IMG/VR virus record: IMGVR_UViG_3300047457_000717
Span: 1 to 28,794 of that record
From: a virus
DNA length: 28,794 nt
Strand: one strand, 5' to 3'
Shown here: positions 23,671 to 28,764 of the stretch, piece by piece
Position numbering within the stretch: position 1 is the first letter of the stretch
How the letters are laid out: each line of letters begins with the position of its first letter
Notes under the pieces: model-generated
Told to the model about the DNA's origin: nothing
Database searches by the model: none
What the model saw: the letters and a program-made list of their open reading frames with translations, nothing else
Program-made: the position numbers and the translations under genes

Positions 23671-23897
23671 TAGACCTTAACTCCCTCTTTGTAAGAGTAC
23701 TTGGTAATACACACCCGACCAACTGAGTACCAAAACATCGCGCGGAACGTATACTCGAATCGTGACAATTCTCTATGGTCTCTTGCGTTGTCCTCCGCCA
23801 ACTTGCTGTAATAATCCGCGCGCGCTTCCATCTTGAGTGCGCCATCATACGCGCCGTGTCGTTCCGCCATGAGTCGAGCCAATCGTGTGATGTTCAT
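23670..23897 (-). CDS. Hypothetical protein, head of mid-gene chain
   Basis: A 75-residue protein (MNITRLARLMAERHGAYDG...), helical with a charged N-terminal half and an aromatic C-terminal half (FRAMFWYSVGRVCITKYSYKEGV). It is the first gene after the hairpin gap at 23.9 kb and overlaps the HTH gene by TAATG. The C-terminal segment could be a short amphipathic or membrane-associating helix, but I see no clear transmembrane length. The family is unknown to me. Confidence 0.6.
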   Translation of the reverse strand: MNITRLARLMAERHGAYDGALKMEARADYYSKLAEDNARDHRELSRFEYTFRAMFWYSVGRVCITKYSYKEGVKV

Positions 23898-23924
23898 TGG
23901 TTAGTCCGAAGAGGTGATGGTAGA

Positions 23925-23941
23925 GGCCGCACCATGCGGCC
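23925..23941 (-). promoter_or_regulatory. Intercistronic hairpin, copy 1
   Basis: Arms 23925-23931 and 23935-23941 form a perfect 7-bp stem (GGCCGCA with its complement) around a 3-nt loop, in the gap between two genes. The plus-strand flank GCGGCCCGT recurs in two other gaps. No U-run follows on either strand, so it does not look like a simple terminator. Confidence 0.5.
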
Positions 23942-23959
23942 CGTGGGTATGGCGTTCGA

Positions 23960-24349
23960 TTAGTCCACGAATTCAGCTAGGCGCGCAATCACTTGTCGGA
24001 CGTAATCTTTTTGATACTCCATCGCCGTACGCAACGATACGGGGGCCGGAAGGTCATCGTGAAAACCGATGCACTCATCGGGGAAGCGAGTAACGAATGC
24101 TTCCGCCGCTGGCCCTGACTGAAACAGCACCGCGCTTTCCAGCATTGCCGTATTCGAATAGCCAGCGCGCGTAACAAACCGGGGCACCTTGCCGGAATAC
24201 TTCAACACCCACGCGCTCCCCATCGCTTCGCGATTCTCTTTTTCAAAGTCGGACAGGTCTTCCAGATTCTTGCGCATTGCGATAACAAGGTCGCGCATCG
24301 CTTCCTGCGAAGAGACGTGCATTGCGAACGGCTTGGCTAGGTTGGTCAT
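23960..24349 (-). CDS. Hypothetical protein of early/mid region
   Basis: A 129-residue protein with start at ATG 24349 (MTNLAKPFAMHVSSQE...), 9 nt behind a GGAG ribosome site. It is helical at the N-terminus (AMRDLVIAMRKNLEDLSDFEKENREAM), with strands after it and a C-terminal helix (MEYQKDYVRQVIARLAEF). No membrane segment or metal motif. I do not recognise it. The ribosome leader CCGGAGAATACAGCA is shared with the gene before it, suggesting a common expression level. Function unknown. Confidence 0.62.
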   Translation of the reverse strand: MTNLAKPFAMHVSSQEAMRDLVIAMRKNLEDLSDFEKENREAMGSAWVLKYSGKVPRFVTRAGYSNTAMLESAVLFQSGPAAEAFVTRFPDECIGFHDDLPAPVSLRTAMEYQKDYVRQVIARLAEFVD

Positions 24350-24375
24350 TGCTGTATTCTCCGGTGTGTGTGAGA

Positions 24376-24390
24376 GCCGCACCGCGCGGC
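24376..24390 (-). promoter_or_regulatory. Intercistronic hairpin, copy 2
   Basis: Arms 24376-24380 and 24386-24390 give a 5-bp GC stem with a 5-nt loop; together with the flank GCGGCCCGT it repeats the pattern of the hairpin at 23925. It lies between stop and ribosome site of two early genes. Confidence 0.45.
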
Positions 24391-24409
24391 CCGTTGCGTT
24401 GTTGGTTTA

Positions 24410-24742
24410 TTAGAAGTTGAAGTCGTAATACTTGCGCGGCTCATTCGCCAACACAAACCGCCGCTTGCCTACGCCGTACCAGCGACCATCCTTGTGAAGC
24501 CGGATGCGCTCTACCGTTCCGTTCTCATCCGACGTAATGACCCACTTCTGCGACCCCTGATTCGTGCAATGACCAGAGAAACCACCGGGAACGAAATTCG
24601 GCTTGTAATCCGCCGCCATCTCCGCCTTCATCTCCCGCACTTCGATGCACTTGTCGCTGATGTAGCGAACCACTTCGTACGGGTCCGTGTCGCTGTACCC
24701 GCTGTGCATCGCATACTGAAACGTCTCGGTCGTGGTCTGCAT
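24410..24742 (-). CDS. Conserved small protein with Trp/Arg-rich domain
   Basis: A 110-residue protein with start at ATG 24742 (MQTTTETFQYAMHSGYSDTD...), behind CGGAGAATACAACA. The middle (PYEVVRYISDKCIEVREMKAEM), 'PGGFSGHCTNQGSQKWVI' and the end 'RWYGVGKRRFVLANEPRKYYDFNF' resemble a family I have seen in bacterial and phage genomes without a known function. It is beta-rich, with a Cys and a His in the central segment. It has its own promoter of the early type at 24782-24809. A role in host takeover is possible only by position. Confidence 0.68.
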   Translation of the reverse strand: MQTTTETFQYAMHSGYSDTDPYEVVRYISDKCIEVREMKAEMAADYKPNFVPGGFSGHCTNQGSQKWVITSDENGTVERIRLHKDGRWYGVGKRRFVLANEPRKYYDFNF

Positions 24743-24781
24743 TGTTGTATTCTCCGTTGAGTGGTTGACCCTACACAGCTT

Positions 24782-24809
24782 AAAGTATCTACCTTCGTTA
24801 CTACCGCAA
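24782..24809 (-). promoter_or_regulatory. Early promoter, repeated type, copy A
   Basis: Minus strand TTGCGG (24809-24804), 16-nt spacer, TACTTT (24787-24782). The same block with ACTTG ahead, GTAG-rich spacer and CTGTGT just after the -10 occurs twice more (25046 and 26094). It sits about 40 bp before the ATG at 24742. Confidence 0.72.
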
Positions 24810-24818
24810 GTCTGATTT

Positions 24819-24998
24819 TTACGCGCGCCCACTCTTCTGCAAAAACATGCCAAGTTCCATCAGCGCGATTTCTTTCGAGTCAACTTTCCAAACCAACACT
24901 TCGCTTGTATCGACACAGGTGATGTAAAACTTCTCGGTGCCTTCGTTCTTGCTCAGCTTGTAGGTGAAGCCGTCATACTTGAAAGTCTGGGCGCGCAT
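24819..24998 (-). CDS. Small early protein of 59 residues
   Basis: A short frame from ATG 24998 to TAA 24819 encodes MRAQTFKYDGFTYKLSKNEG and continues with a Tyr/Phe/Cys-containing beta region (FYITCVDTSEVLVW) and a helix (KEIALMELGMFLQKSGRA). A purine-rich CCGGGGGA site precedes it, and its own early promoter of the repeated type lies at 25046-25074, so I regard it as a real gene. No domain is recognised. Small early phage proteins with private promoters often target host enzymes; nothing here identifies a target. Confidence 0.65.
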   Translation of the reverse strand: MRAQTFKYDGFTYKLSKNEGTEKFYITCVDTSEVLVWKVDSKEIALMELGMFLQKSGRA

Positions 24999-25045
24999 CG
25001 TCGTGTCCCCCGGTGAATTGCGTGAGCGTCATTGCTCACACAGGA

Positions 25046-25074
25046 AGAGTACCTACCTACGTACCTACGCACAA
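25046..25074 (-). promoter_or_regulatory. Early promoter, repeated type, copy B
   Basis: Minus strand TTGTGC (25074-25069), 17-nt spacer consisting of GTAG/GTACGTAG repeats, TACTCT (25051-25046), then CTGTGT. It is positioned before the 59-residue gene at 24998. Confidence 0.72.
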
Positions 25075-25078
25075 GTCT

Positions 25079-25095
25079 AAAAAAAAGATTTTTTT
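25079..25095. terminator. A/T-tract palindrome, possible terminator
   Basis: Eight A then GA then seven T form a self-complementary block right upstream of the copy B promoter. On the minus strand it gives a U-run after ArdC; terminator function for leftward readthrough is plausible but the stem is A-U only. Confidence 0.35.
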
Positions 25096-25101
25096 CGGTT
25101 T

Positions 25102-25171
25102 CGTAAGTCGTTGATTTACAAGGGGTTAGCCTCCACCCTCCCCGTAAGTTGCTAAAAATCAACAACTTACG
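25102..25171. repeat. Overlapping inverted and direct repeats after the ArdC gene
   Basis: CGTAAGTCGTTGATTT (25102-25117) pairs with AAATCAACAACTTACG (25156-25171) with one mismatch; CGTAAGTTG at 25143-25151 is a direct copy of the left arm start and can pair with CAACTTACG (25163-25171) instead. Two mutually exclusive hairpins are possible. The right arm overlaps the end of the ArdC gene. Confidence 0.6.
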
Positions 25172-26045
25172 CCGCCGCCTCGACGGGGGCCAACCGCTCC
25201 CCCGTCACGTAATCCGCCGCCGCCTGAGCGAGTGACGCCGCGCGCGCCAGCATTTCAGGATTCGCGCGACATGCCGCCGCCCAATTCTTCATATACGCCG
25301 CCGATTGGCTCACCATCTCCATGCCGTACGTCGAGGAAAGAAACGCCGCGCCCAACTCCGCGACCAATTCTTCGAAGGCGTAATCGGGGTTGCCGAACTT
25401 TCCCGTCAGCTTGCGATTGCACCGCGACTCCGCGCCCGTCCAATGCGTAAGTTCGTGAAACAACGTGCCGTAATATTCGCTCGTCCCCTTGAACTCGCCA
25501 CGCTCCGGCATGTTGATGACGTCACGCGCCGGCGAGTACCACGCGCCGCCGTTCGTCTCATTGATGACGACCGCGCCCGTCGCCGCGACCATCGCGTCCG
25601 CATCCTCGACCGCATCGACCTTGTACGTCGTCGTGTCGCCGCTCTTGAGTTTCGCGAGCGCACCCTCCTGCACTTCCTCCAACTGTTCCACGTTAAACAC
25701 GATAAAGAACTTGGCGAGAAAGTAGTACTCCTTCTTCGTGACGTCCTCCGGGTTCCTCTTCTCTACCTTTGACATGTAATACACCGCTGTCCCCTTCTCC
25801 CCCTTTCGCACCATGCACCCGCTCGCCTGCGCCTGCTTAAACGTCACCCAGCCACTCTGCTTGTATCCCTTCTGCATCGCCGCGAACCAAAGAGCGAAGA
25901 CATTGCCACCCGAATACCGCCGCCCCGACGACGCATTGTGCGGCATCCCCGTATCCTTAAACGGGCGCACCCACGGCGCGTTGCCCTTCTCCATCTCGTC
26001 AACAATCGCCCCGAATACCTTCGTGTATACGTCGTTGTTCGCCAT
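25167..26045 (-). CDS. ArdC-like antirestriction protein
   Basis: A 292-residue protein that combines an N-terminal ssDNA-binding ArdC domain (from MANNDVYTKVFGAIVDEMEKG; 'WVTFKQAQASGCMVRKGEKG' around 66-85) with a C-terminal zincin-like metallopeptidase. The metal site is HELTH at 197-201 with a downstream Glu (AFEELVAELGAAF, near 223-233). This is the architecture of ArdC from conjugative plasmids, whose binding to incoming DNA blocks type I restriction; phage copies are likely to act early after injection. It has its own early promoter (26094-26122) and a GGAG ribosome site. The protease activity is inferred from motif. Confidence 0.9.
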   Translation of the reverse strand: MANNDVYTKVFGAIVDEMEKGNAPWVRPFKDTGMPHNASSGRRYSGGNVFALWFAAMQKGYKQSGWVTFKQAQASGCMVRKGEKGTAVYYMSKVEKRNPEDVTKKEYYFLAKFFIVFNVEQLEEVQEGALAKLKSGDTTTYKVDAVEDADAMVAATGAVVINETNGGAWYSPARDVINMPERGEFKGTSEYYGTLFHELTHWTGAESRCNRKLTGKFGNPDYAFEELVAELGAAFLSSTYGMEMVSQSAAYMKNWAAACRANPEMLARAASLAQAAADYVTGERLAPVEAAA

Positions 26046-26093
26046 GTTCTCATCTCCGGTGAGCGCGACGGGTTCATTCCCGCCGACACAGCA

Positions 26094-26122
26094 AGAGTAC
26101 CTACGTCTGTAGATACCCGCAA
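26094..26122 (-). promoter_or_regulatory. Early promoter, repeated type, copy C
   Basis: Minus strand TTGCGG (26122-26117), 17-nt spacer, TACTCT (26099-26094), then CTGTGT, about 50 bp before the ArdC start. It matches copies A and B over roughly 35 bp. Confidence 0.72.
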
Positions 26123-26230
26123 GTCCCCCCCGTTTTTCCTCTGTCGGCGAATTTAGGACGCCCTAACTTACAGCCACGCCCCCGCCATATCCGGTGGTAG
26201 TTCGCGGTTGACGTTCTTACGCGACTACCC

Positions 26231-26302
26231 AACGGATTCGAACCACTCAAACCGCAATCCAGCAGAGGGCGTCGTCTGCAATACCGCGCGGGGCGAGCGC
26301 GG
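26231..26302 (-). other. T-arm-like sequence with two hairpins (possible tRNA relic)
   Basis: The minus strand carries GGTTCGAATCC with a weak 5-bp stem (26231-26247), an 8-nt-loop stem GCAGA/TCTGC (26262-26279) and a GC stem CCGCGC/GCGCGG (26284-26302). The B-box match is complete, but no acceptor stem pairs, so a working tRNA is not supported. Confidence 0.35.
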
Positions 26303-26414
26303 ATTTCCTCGACGAGTTACCCTTCGATACTGCTGTGCTACCGTCCATCTCCCCAATACGCGAACACCACCACCGACCACGTTGTAGGCTGACAGAGCGT
26401 GGGTTTGTTTTTGT

Positions 26415-26467
26415 CGTACGCGATTGAGCACGGTTAGGATTGATGACGTACGCGCGGGAACGTACGC
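26415..26467. repeat. Three CGTACGC repeats
   Basis: CGTACGC occurs at 26415-26421, 26447-26453 and 26461-26467 within 53 bp. CGTACG is itself palindromic. Regular short copies could be protein-binding sites (operator or iteron); spacing is uneven. Confidence 0.45.
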
Positions 26468-26495
26468 AACGGGGAAACCGAGATTAAGCCCCGTT
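26468..26495. repeat. Hairpin AACGGGG / CCCCGTT
   Basis: A 7-bp perfect stem with a 14-nt loop next to the CGTACGC repeats and the tRNA-like fold. Possible boundary or terminator-like element of the structured block; no U-run follows. Confidence 0.4.
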
Positions 26496-26503
26496 CACTC
26501 TAC

Positions 26504-26569
26504 CGCTACCGCCGGAATCGAACCGACGCGCCACTCCCCGTAGTCGTTGTGTGACGTTCCAACGTAGCG
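26504..26569 (-). ncRNA. Candidate tRNA-like three-way junction RNA
   Basis: On the minus strand CGCTAC (26569-26564) pairs with GTAGCG (26509-26504) to close a junction containing a 6-bp hairpin (26556-26551 with 26534-26529, 16-nt loop) and a perfect T-arm (GTCGG TTCGATT CCGGC, 26527-26511). The layout, acceptor-like stem plus T-arm without a D-arm, recalls tRNA-like domains. A canonical tRNA is ruled out by the 66-nt length and absent D-arm and anticodon arm. Confidence 0.4.
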
Positions 26570-26581
26570 CAGAAAACGAAG

Positions 26582-26645
26582 TGGCCCCGACAGAGCACTC
26601 TGGGTCAACCCACCGGAGAAAGTGAGCAGAGTGATATCGGGGCCA
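26582..26645. repeat. Large nested inverted repeat
   Basis: A 9-bp outer stem (TGGCCCCGA 26582-26590 with TCGGGGCCA 26637-26645) encloses a 7-bp inner stem (CACTCTG 26596-26602 with CAGAGTG 26627-26633), separated by an internal loop. The stems are perfect and stable, and no coding frame explains them. Confidence 0.6.
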
Positions 26646-26724
26646 TCTGTCTTCGATTGGCGTGAGGTTGACCGCCTCACCCTTACAACATCGCACCAAA
26701 CTCCTAACTTCGCAACGTAATCAC

Positions 26725-27132
26725 CTATGTACCGCCATCACTACGCAACGCCTTCGTGCGAAAGAACTCCGCGTGTTCCGGAAAATCTTTCATGAACAAC
26801 CGCGCGTAATACGGCGTGTAATTGTTGCTCATCTTGAATTCTTCACCCGCCGTCTCAATCTCGGTATGCCACCGGATACGCTCGAAGATAGCCTTGCTTG
26901 AGTAATGCTTGTGGCCCCTTCGAATGACATCGAACGTGAATTGCTTAAACAACTCATACACGTGCGGATTCATACGATGCCACCGCCACCATTGCCGCTT
27001 GATGGTATCGCTCTCTTCCGCCTCCTTCACCTGTTGTACCGCCACCGCAAACAACCCATCGGTGAACGGCATCTCCGCGCGCATCGAATACTTGCGCTGT
27101 ATCTCGCGCTCCACTTCGTCGCCGTACGTCAT
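26725..27132 (-). CDS. Conserved phage protein of unknown function
   Basis: A 135-residue protein with ATGA overlap onto the gene before it. The C-terminal 75 residues (MNPHVYELFKQFTFDVIRRG, then HYSSKAIFERIRWHTEIET and YTPYYARLFMKDFPEHAEFF) are recognisable as a conserved phage family with many aromatic and charged residues, usually encoded in early or recombination regions. It is helical with no metal cluster or membrane segment. I cannot assign a function. It sits next to the ssDNA-binding gene, so a replication or recombination link is possible. Confidence 0.7.
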   Translation of the reverse strand: MTYGDEVEREIQRKYSMRAEMPFTDGLFAVAVQQVKEAEESDTIKRQWWRWHRMNPHVYELFKQFTFDVIRRGHKHYSSKAIFERIRWHTEIETAGEEFKMSNNYTPYYARLFMKDFPEHAEFFRTKALRSDGGT

Positions 27133-27377
27133 GCCTCCGCCCCCTCATCACTACCCAACGCCGCCGCCTCACAGATATGGCACGGTTGCGCAAGGTAATG
27201 TTGTTGGCAGAACTCGAACCACTCTTCATCCGTCTCGTATTTCTTCTTCGTCCGCTCTTCTTCCGCCAAATACCGACCGCGCCACTCACCAAGTTTCCCC
27301 GTCACCGGATGACGCATCGGGAACGGCTCGAACGATTGACGAATAATTTTCTCCCACCACTCTTCTTTGCGTTCCAT
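27129..27377 (-). CDS. Small charged early protein
   Basis: An 82-residue protein with many Glu, Lys and Trp (MERKEEWWEKIIRQSFEPFP...), a probable helical body and a CxxC (PCHICEAAALG) near the C-terminus. GGAG precedes the ATG, and the stop overlaps the next gene as ATGA. I do not recognise it. The CxxC could bind metal with another protein. It is grouped with the ssDNA-binding protein and is likely early. Confidence 0.6.
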   Translation of the reverse strand: MERKEEWWEKIIRQSFEPFPMRHPVTGKLGEWRGRYLAEEERTKKKYETDEEWFEFCQQHYLAQPCHICEAAALGSDEGAEA

Positions 27378-27404
27378 TGGTTCGCTCCGGTGTTGAGTCG
27401 TTGG

Positions 27405-28052
27405 TTAGAACGGGAGGTCGTCGTCGGTCGGTGGCGGGAAATTGCTATAGTCCGGCTCCTCATACGATGACGGCGGCATGATTCGCTTTCCGCTTGGCTC
27501 CGGCATCTTCACGACAGGTGCCTTTTCTACGCTTTTCACCACACCATCCAATCCATCCGGCTGTATTCCCTTATCCTTCCACGAAATCCAGATGGTCGCC
27601 GTCGCCGCCTGCACCGCGCTGTAATCATTGATACCCAAATCCCTTGCGACCGCCTTAAACAAATCGCAATATGCGCGCGCCACCACCTTACGTCGCGCCT
27701 CGCTCCCCGTCTCAACATTGCCACCAATGATTTCCGTCGGCACTTCCATTCGCTTGCCAGACGACGGCCTCTGTGGTACCGCCGGAGCGATGTTCCAATA
27801 CGGCGCGGCTCCGGGTCGCTTGTTGTTTGCCGTACGCGAGAACGTCAACGAATTCCCGACGGCATCCGTATACGAAAACTCCTCGCCGAAAATTCTCTTC
27901 AACTGCATATCCGCCGATGTCTGCGGAAGGTAAAGCGTGTCGGTACCATCGCTGAATAGCACCTGTTCCCCATACGTTCCCGTGTTTCGCTCACACGTTT
28001 TGATATGCATCGTGTGAGTGTCGCCAACGTTGGGTAGCTTGATAATTGCCAT
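27405..28052 (-). CDS. Single-stranded DNA-binding protein (SSB-type acidic tail)
   Basis: A 215-residue protein. The N-terminal part (MAIIKLPNVGDTHTMHIKTCERNTGTYGEQVLF..., about residues 1-75) has the strand pattern of an OB fold with an aromatic 'EFSYTDAVGNSLTF' region. A Pro-rich linker follows. The helical part 'GSEARRKVVARAYCDLFKAVARDLGINDY' is unusual for SSB and may be dimerising. The C-terminus ends PPTDDDLPF, the acidic-tip form by which SSBs recruit partners (as EcSSB DDDIPF). I infer a phage replication or recombination SSB; the diverged OB core means the call depends heavily on the tail. AGGAGAGG precedes the ATG. Confidence 0.8.
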   Translation of the reverse strand: MAIIKLPNVGDTHTMHIKTCERNTGTYGEQVLFSDGTDTLYLPQTSADMQLKRIFGEEFSYTDAVGNSLTFSRTANNKRPGAAPYWNIAPAVPQRPSSGKRMEVPTEIIGGNVETGSEARRKVVARAYCDLFKAVARDLGINDYSAVQAATATIWISWKDKGIQPDGLDGVVKSVEKAPVVKMPEPSGKRIMPPSSYEEPDYSNFPPPTDDDLPF

Positions 28053-28090
28053 TGCTTGCCTCTCCTACTTGCGTGTGAACTACAATCACC

Positions 28091-28108
28091 GACCGCCGAT
28101 GTGCGGTC
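28091..28108 (-). promoter_or_regulatory. Intercistronic hairpin, copy 3
   Basis: Arms 28091-28096 and 28103-28108 (GACCGC with its complement) around a 6-nt loop, in the gap before the SSB gene. With the flank GCGGTCCGTG it matches the hairpins at 23925 and 24376. Confidence 0.45.
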
Positions 28109-28118
28109 CGTGTCCTAC

Positions 28119-28325
28119 TTATTCGTGGGATGCCGTACCGAGCCAGTTATAACACCCGCGACACACCATCTCCGTATCCGCCACAATATCCCCGTTGTAT
28201 CGATACGCCTTTTCGTATCGATACAAACGCACCGACTCCCCATCACGACAGTAATAGCACTCGCCGTACGTATCGCCGTACGTACCGACGCCAACAGATG
28301 CACCATTCTCTGTAGTACGTTGCAT
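28119..28325 (-). CDS. Small zinc-finger protein, first leftward early gene
   Basis: A 68-residue protein (MQRTTENGASVGVGTYGDTYG...) with two CxxC pairs, CYYC and CRGC, separated by about 28 residues, a typical small zinc-ribbon. The rest contains Arg/Tyr-rich strands (SVRLYRYEKAYRYNG). CCGGAG lies 7 nt upstream. As the first leftward gene from the control region, it may act early on host transcription or phage DNA, but no direct target can be deduced. Confidence 0.65.
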   Translation of the reverse strand: MQRTTENGASVGVGTYGDTYGECYYCRDGESVRLYRYEKAYRYNGDIVADTEMVCRGCYNWLGTASHE

Positions 28326-28350
28326 GAACGCTCCGGTGAAGTTGACCTGA

Positions 28351-28367
28351 TACCCTTATGGTATCGC
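28351..28367. promoter_or_regulatory. Operator-like inverted repeat
   Basis: GATACC-CTTAT-GGTATC in the divergent region, just upstream of the leftward zinc-finger gene. A 6-bp arm with 5-nt spacer is a typical size for a Cro/CI-family dimer site. Confidence 0.45.
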
Positions 28368-28454
28368 CCCCAAAATGATACGTCCGCAACAATTCCGCAA
28401 GCCCCAATTTACCCTTGACAAAAGTTCCCTACGTAACTACGTCCCCCACGGTAC

Positions 28455-28483
28455 TTGCGCTTTACTCGAGAAAGCAGTATGAT
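28455..28483 (+). promoter_or_regulatory. Rightward promoter of the HTH gene
   Basis: TTGCGC (28455-28460), a 17-nt spacer and TATGAT (28478-28483), about 27 bp before the TTG start at 28510. A TTGACA at 28415-28420 lacks a matching -10 at 17 nt. TTGCGC is shared with the portal promoter, and TTGCGG with two of the three early promoters. Confidence 0.55.
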
Positions 28484-28509
28484 GGGCTACACCTTACACG
28501 GAGGTTGTA

Positions 28510-28764
28510 TTGCCACTCGGCAGTAAAACATTGCGCACGGCAATCAAGGTTTACGGTGGTCCCGTAAACGGATTTGCCGCCGACGTATTAGGTCGGTCGC
28601 GCGTCAGCGTATGGCGATGGATAAACGAACGCGAAGCAATACCGCTTGTCGTCATTCATCGCCTCAAGATGTATCTGCAATTTCCTCATCCTACACACGC
28701 CGAACTTCTCGCGCGTGGCACCACCACCGAACCACCCATCACCGAAGAGGTATTAGATGACTGA
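28510..28764 (+). CDS. Cro/CI-like HTH regulator, TTG start
   Basis: An 84-residue DNA-binding protein, the only complete rightward gene. TTG at 28510 has GGAGG 5 nt upstream. The segment 'FAADVLGRSRVSVWRWINEREAIPLVVIHRLKMYL' (about residues 22-56) is a helix-turn-helix of the Cro/CI type, with 'RSRVSVWRWINE' as the turn and recognition helix; the rest is a short acidic tail. Placement at the divergent junction makes it the likely switch between lytic and non-lytic programmes, or a Cro-like repressor of early genes. Absence of a visible integrase leaves lysogeny uncertain. The stop overlaps the next rightward gene. Confidence 0.82.
   Translation: MPLGSKTLRTAIKVYGGPVNGFAADVLGRSRVSVWRWINEREAIPLVVIHRLKMYLQFPHPTHAELLARGTTTEPPITEEVLDD

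Larger units (their letters stand above)
26123..26724. other. Gene-free structured intergenic block
   Basis: About 600 bp between the ArdC promoter and the next gene with no convincing coding frame: the frames present have poor starts, lack coupling, and cross the inverted repeats. The region holds two T-arm-like sequences, a large nested hairpin, several short hairpins and three CGTACGC repeats, listed separately. It may be an RNA gene locus, an origin or a regulatory region. Confidence 0.6.

Noticed and set aside
26231-26302. Second tRNA gene
   Set aside because: No 5' sequence pairs with the 3' side expected for an acceptor stem; anticodon loop would have eight bases without U33.
26225-26431. 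Minus-strand frame of 68 codons
   Set aside because: Same reasons; its C-terminus is merely the T-arm sequence read as protein.
26504-26569. Genuine tRNA gene
   Set aside because: The T-arm is perfect, but there is no D-arm or anticodon arm, and the total length is too short. Kept only as a tRNA-like RNA candidate.
26484-26699. Minus-strand frames of 61-71 codons in the gene-free block
   Set aside because: Weak starts, no coupling to neighbours, and their codons run through the inverted repeats and T-arm; composition unlike the phage proteins.
28415-28442. TTGACA as a strong rightward promoter
   Set aside because: No acceptable -10 at 16-18 nt; the TTGCGC/TATGAT pair downstream is better.
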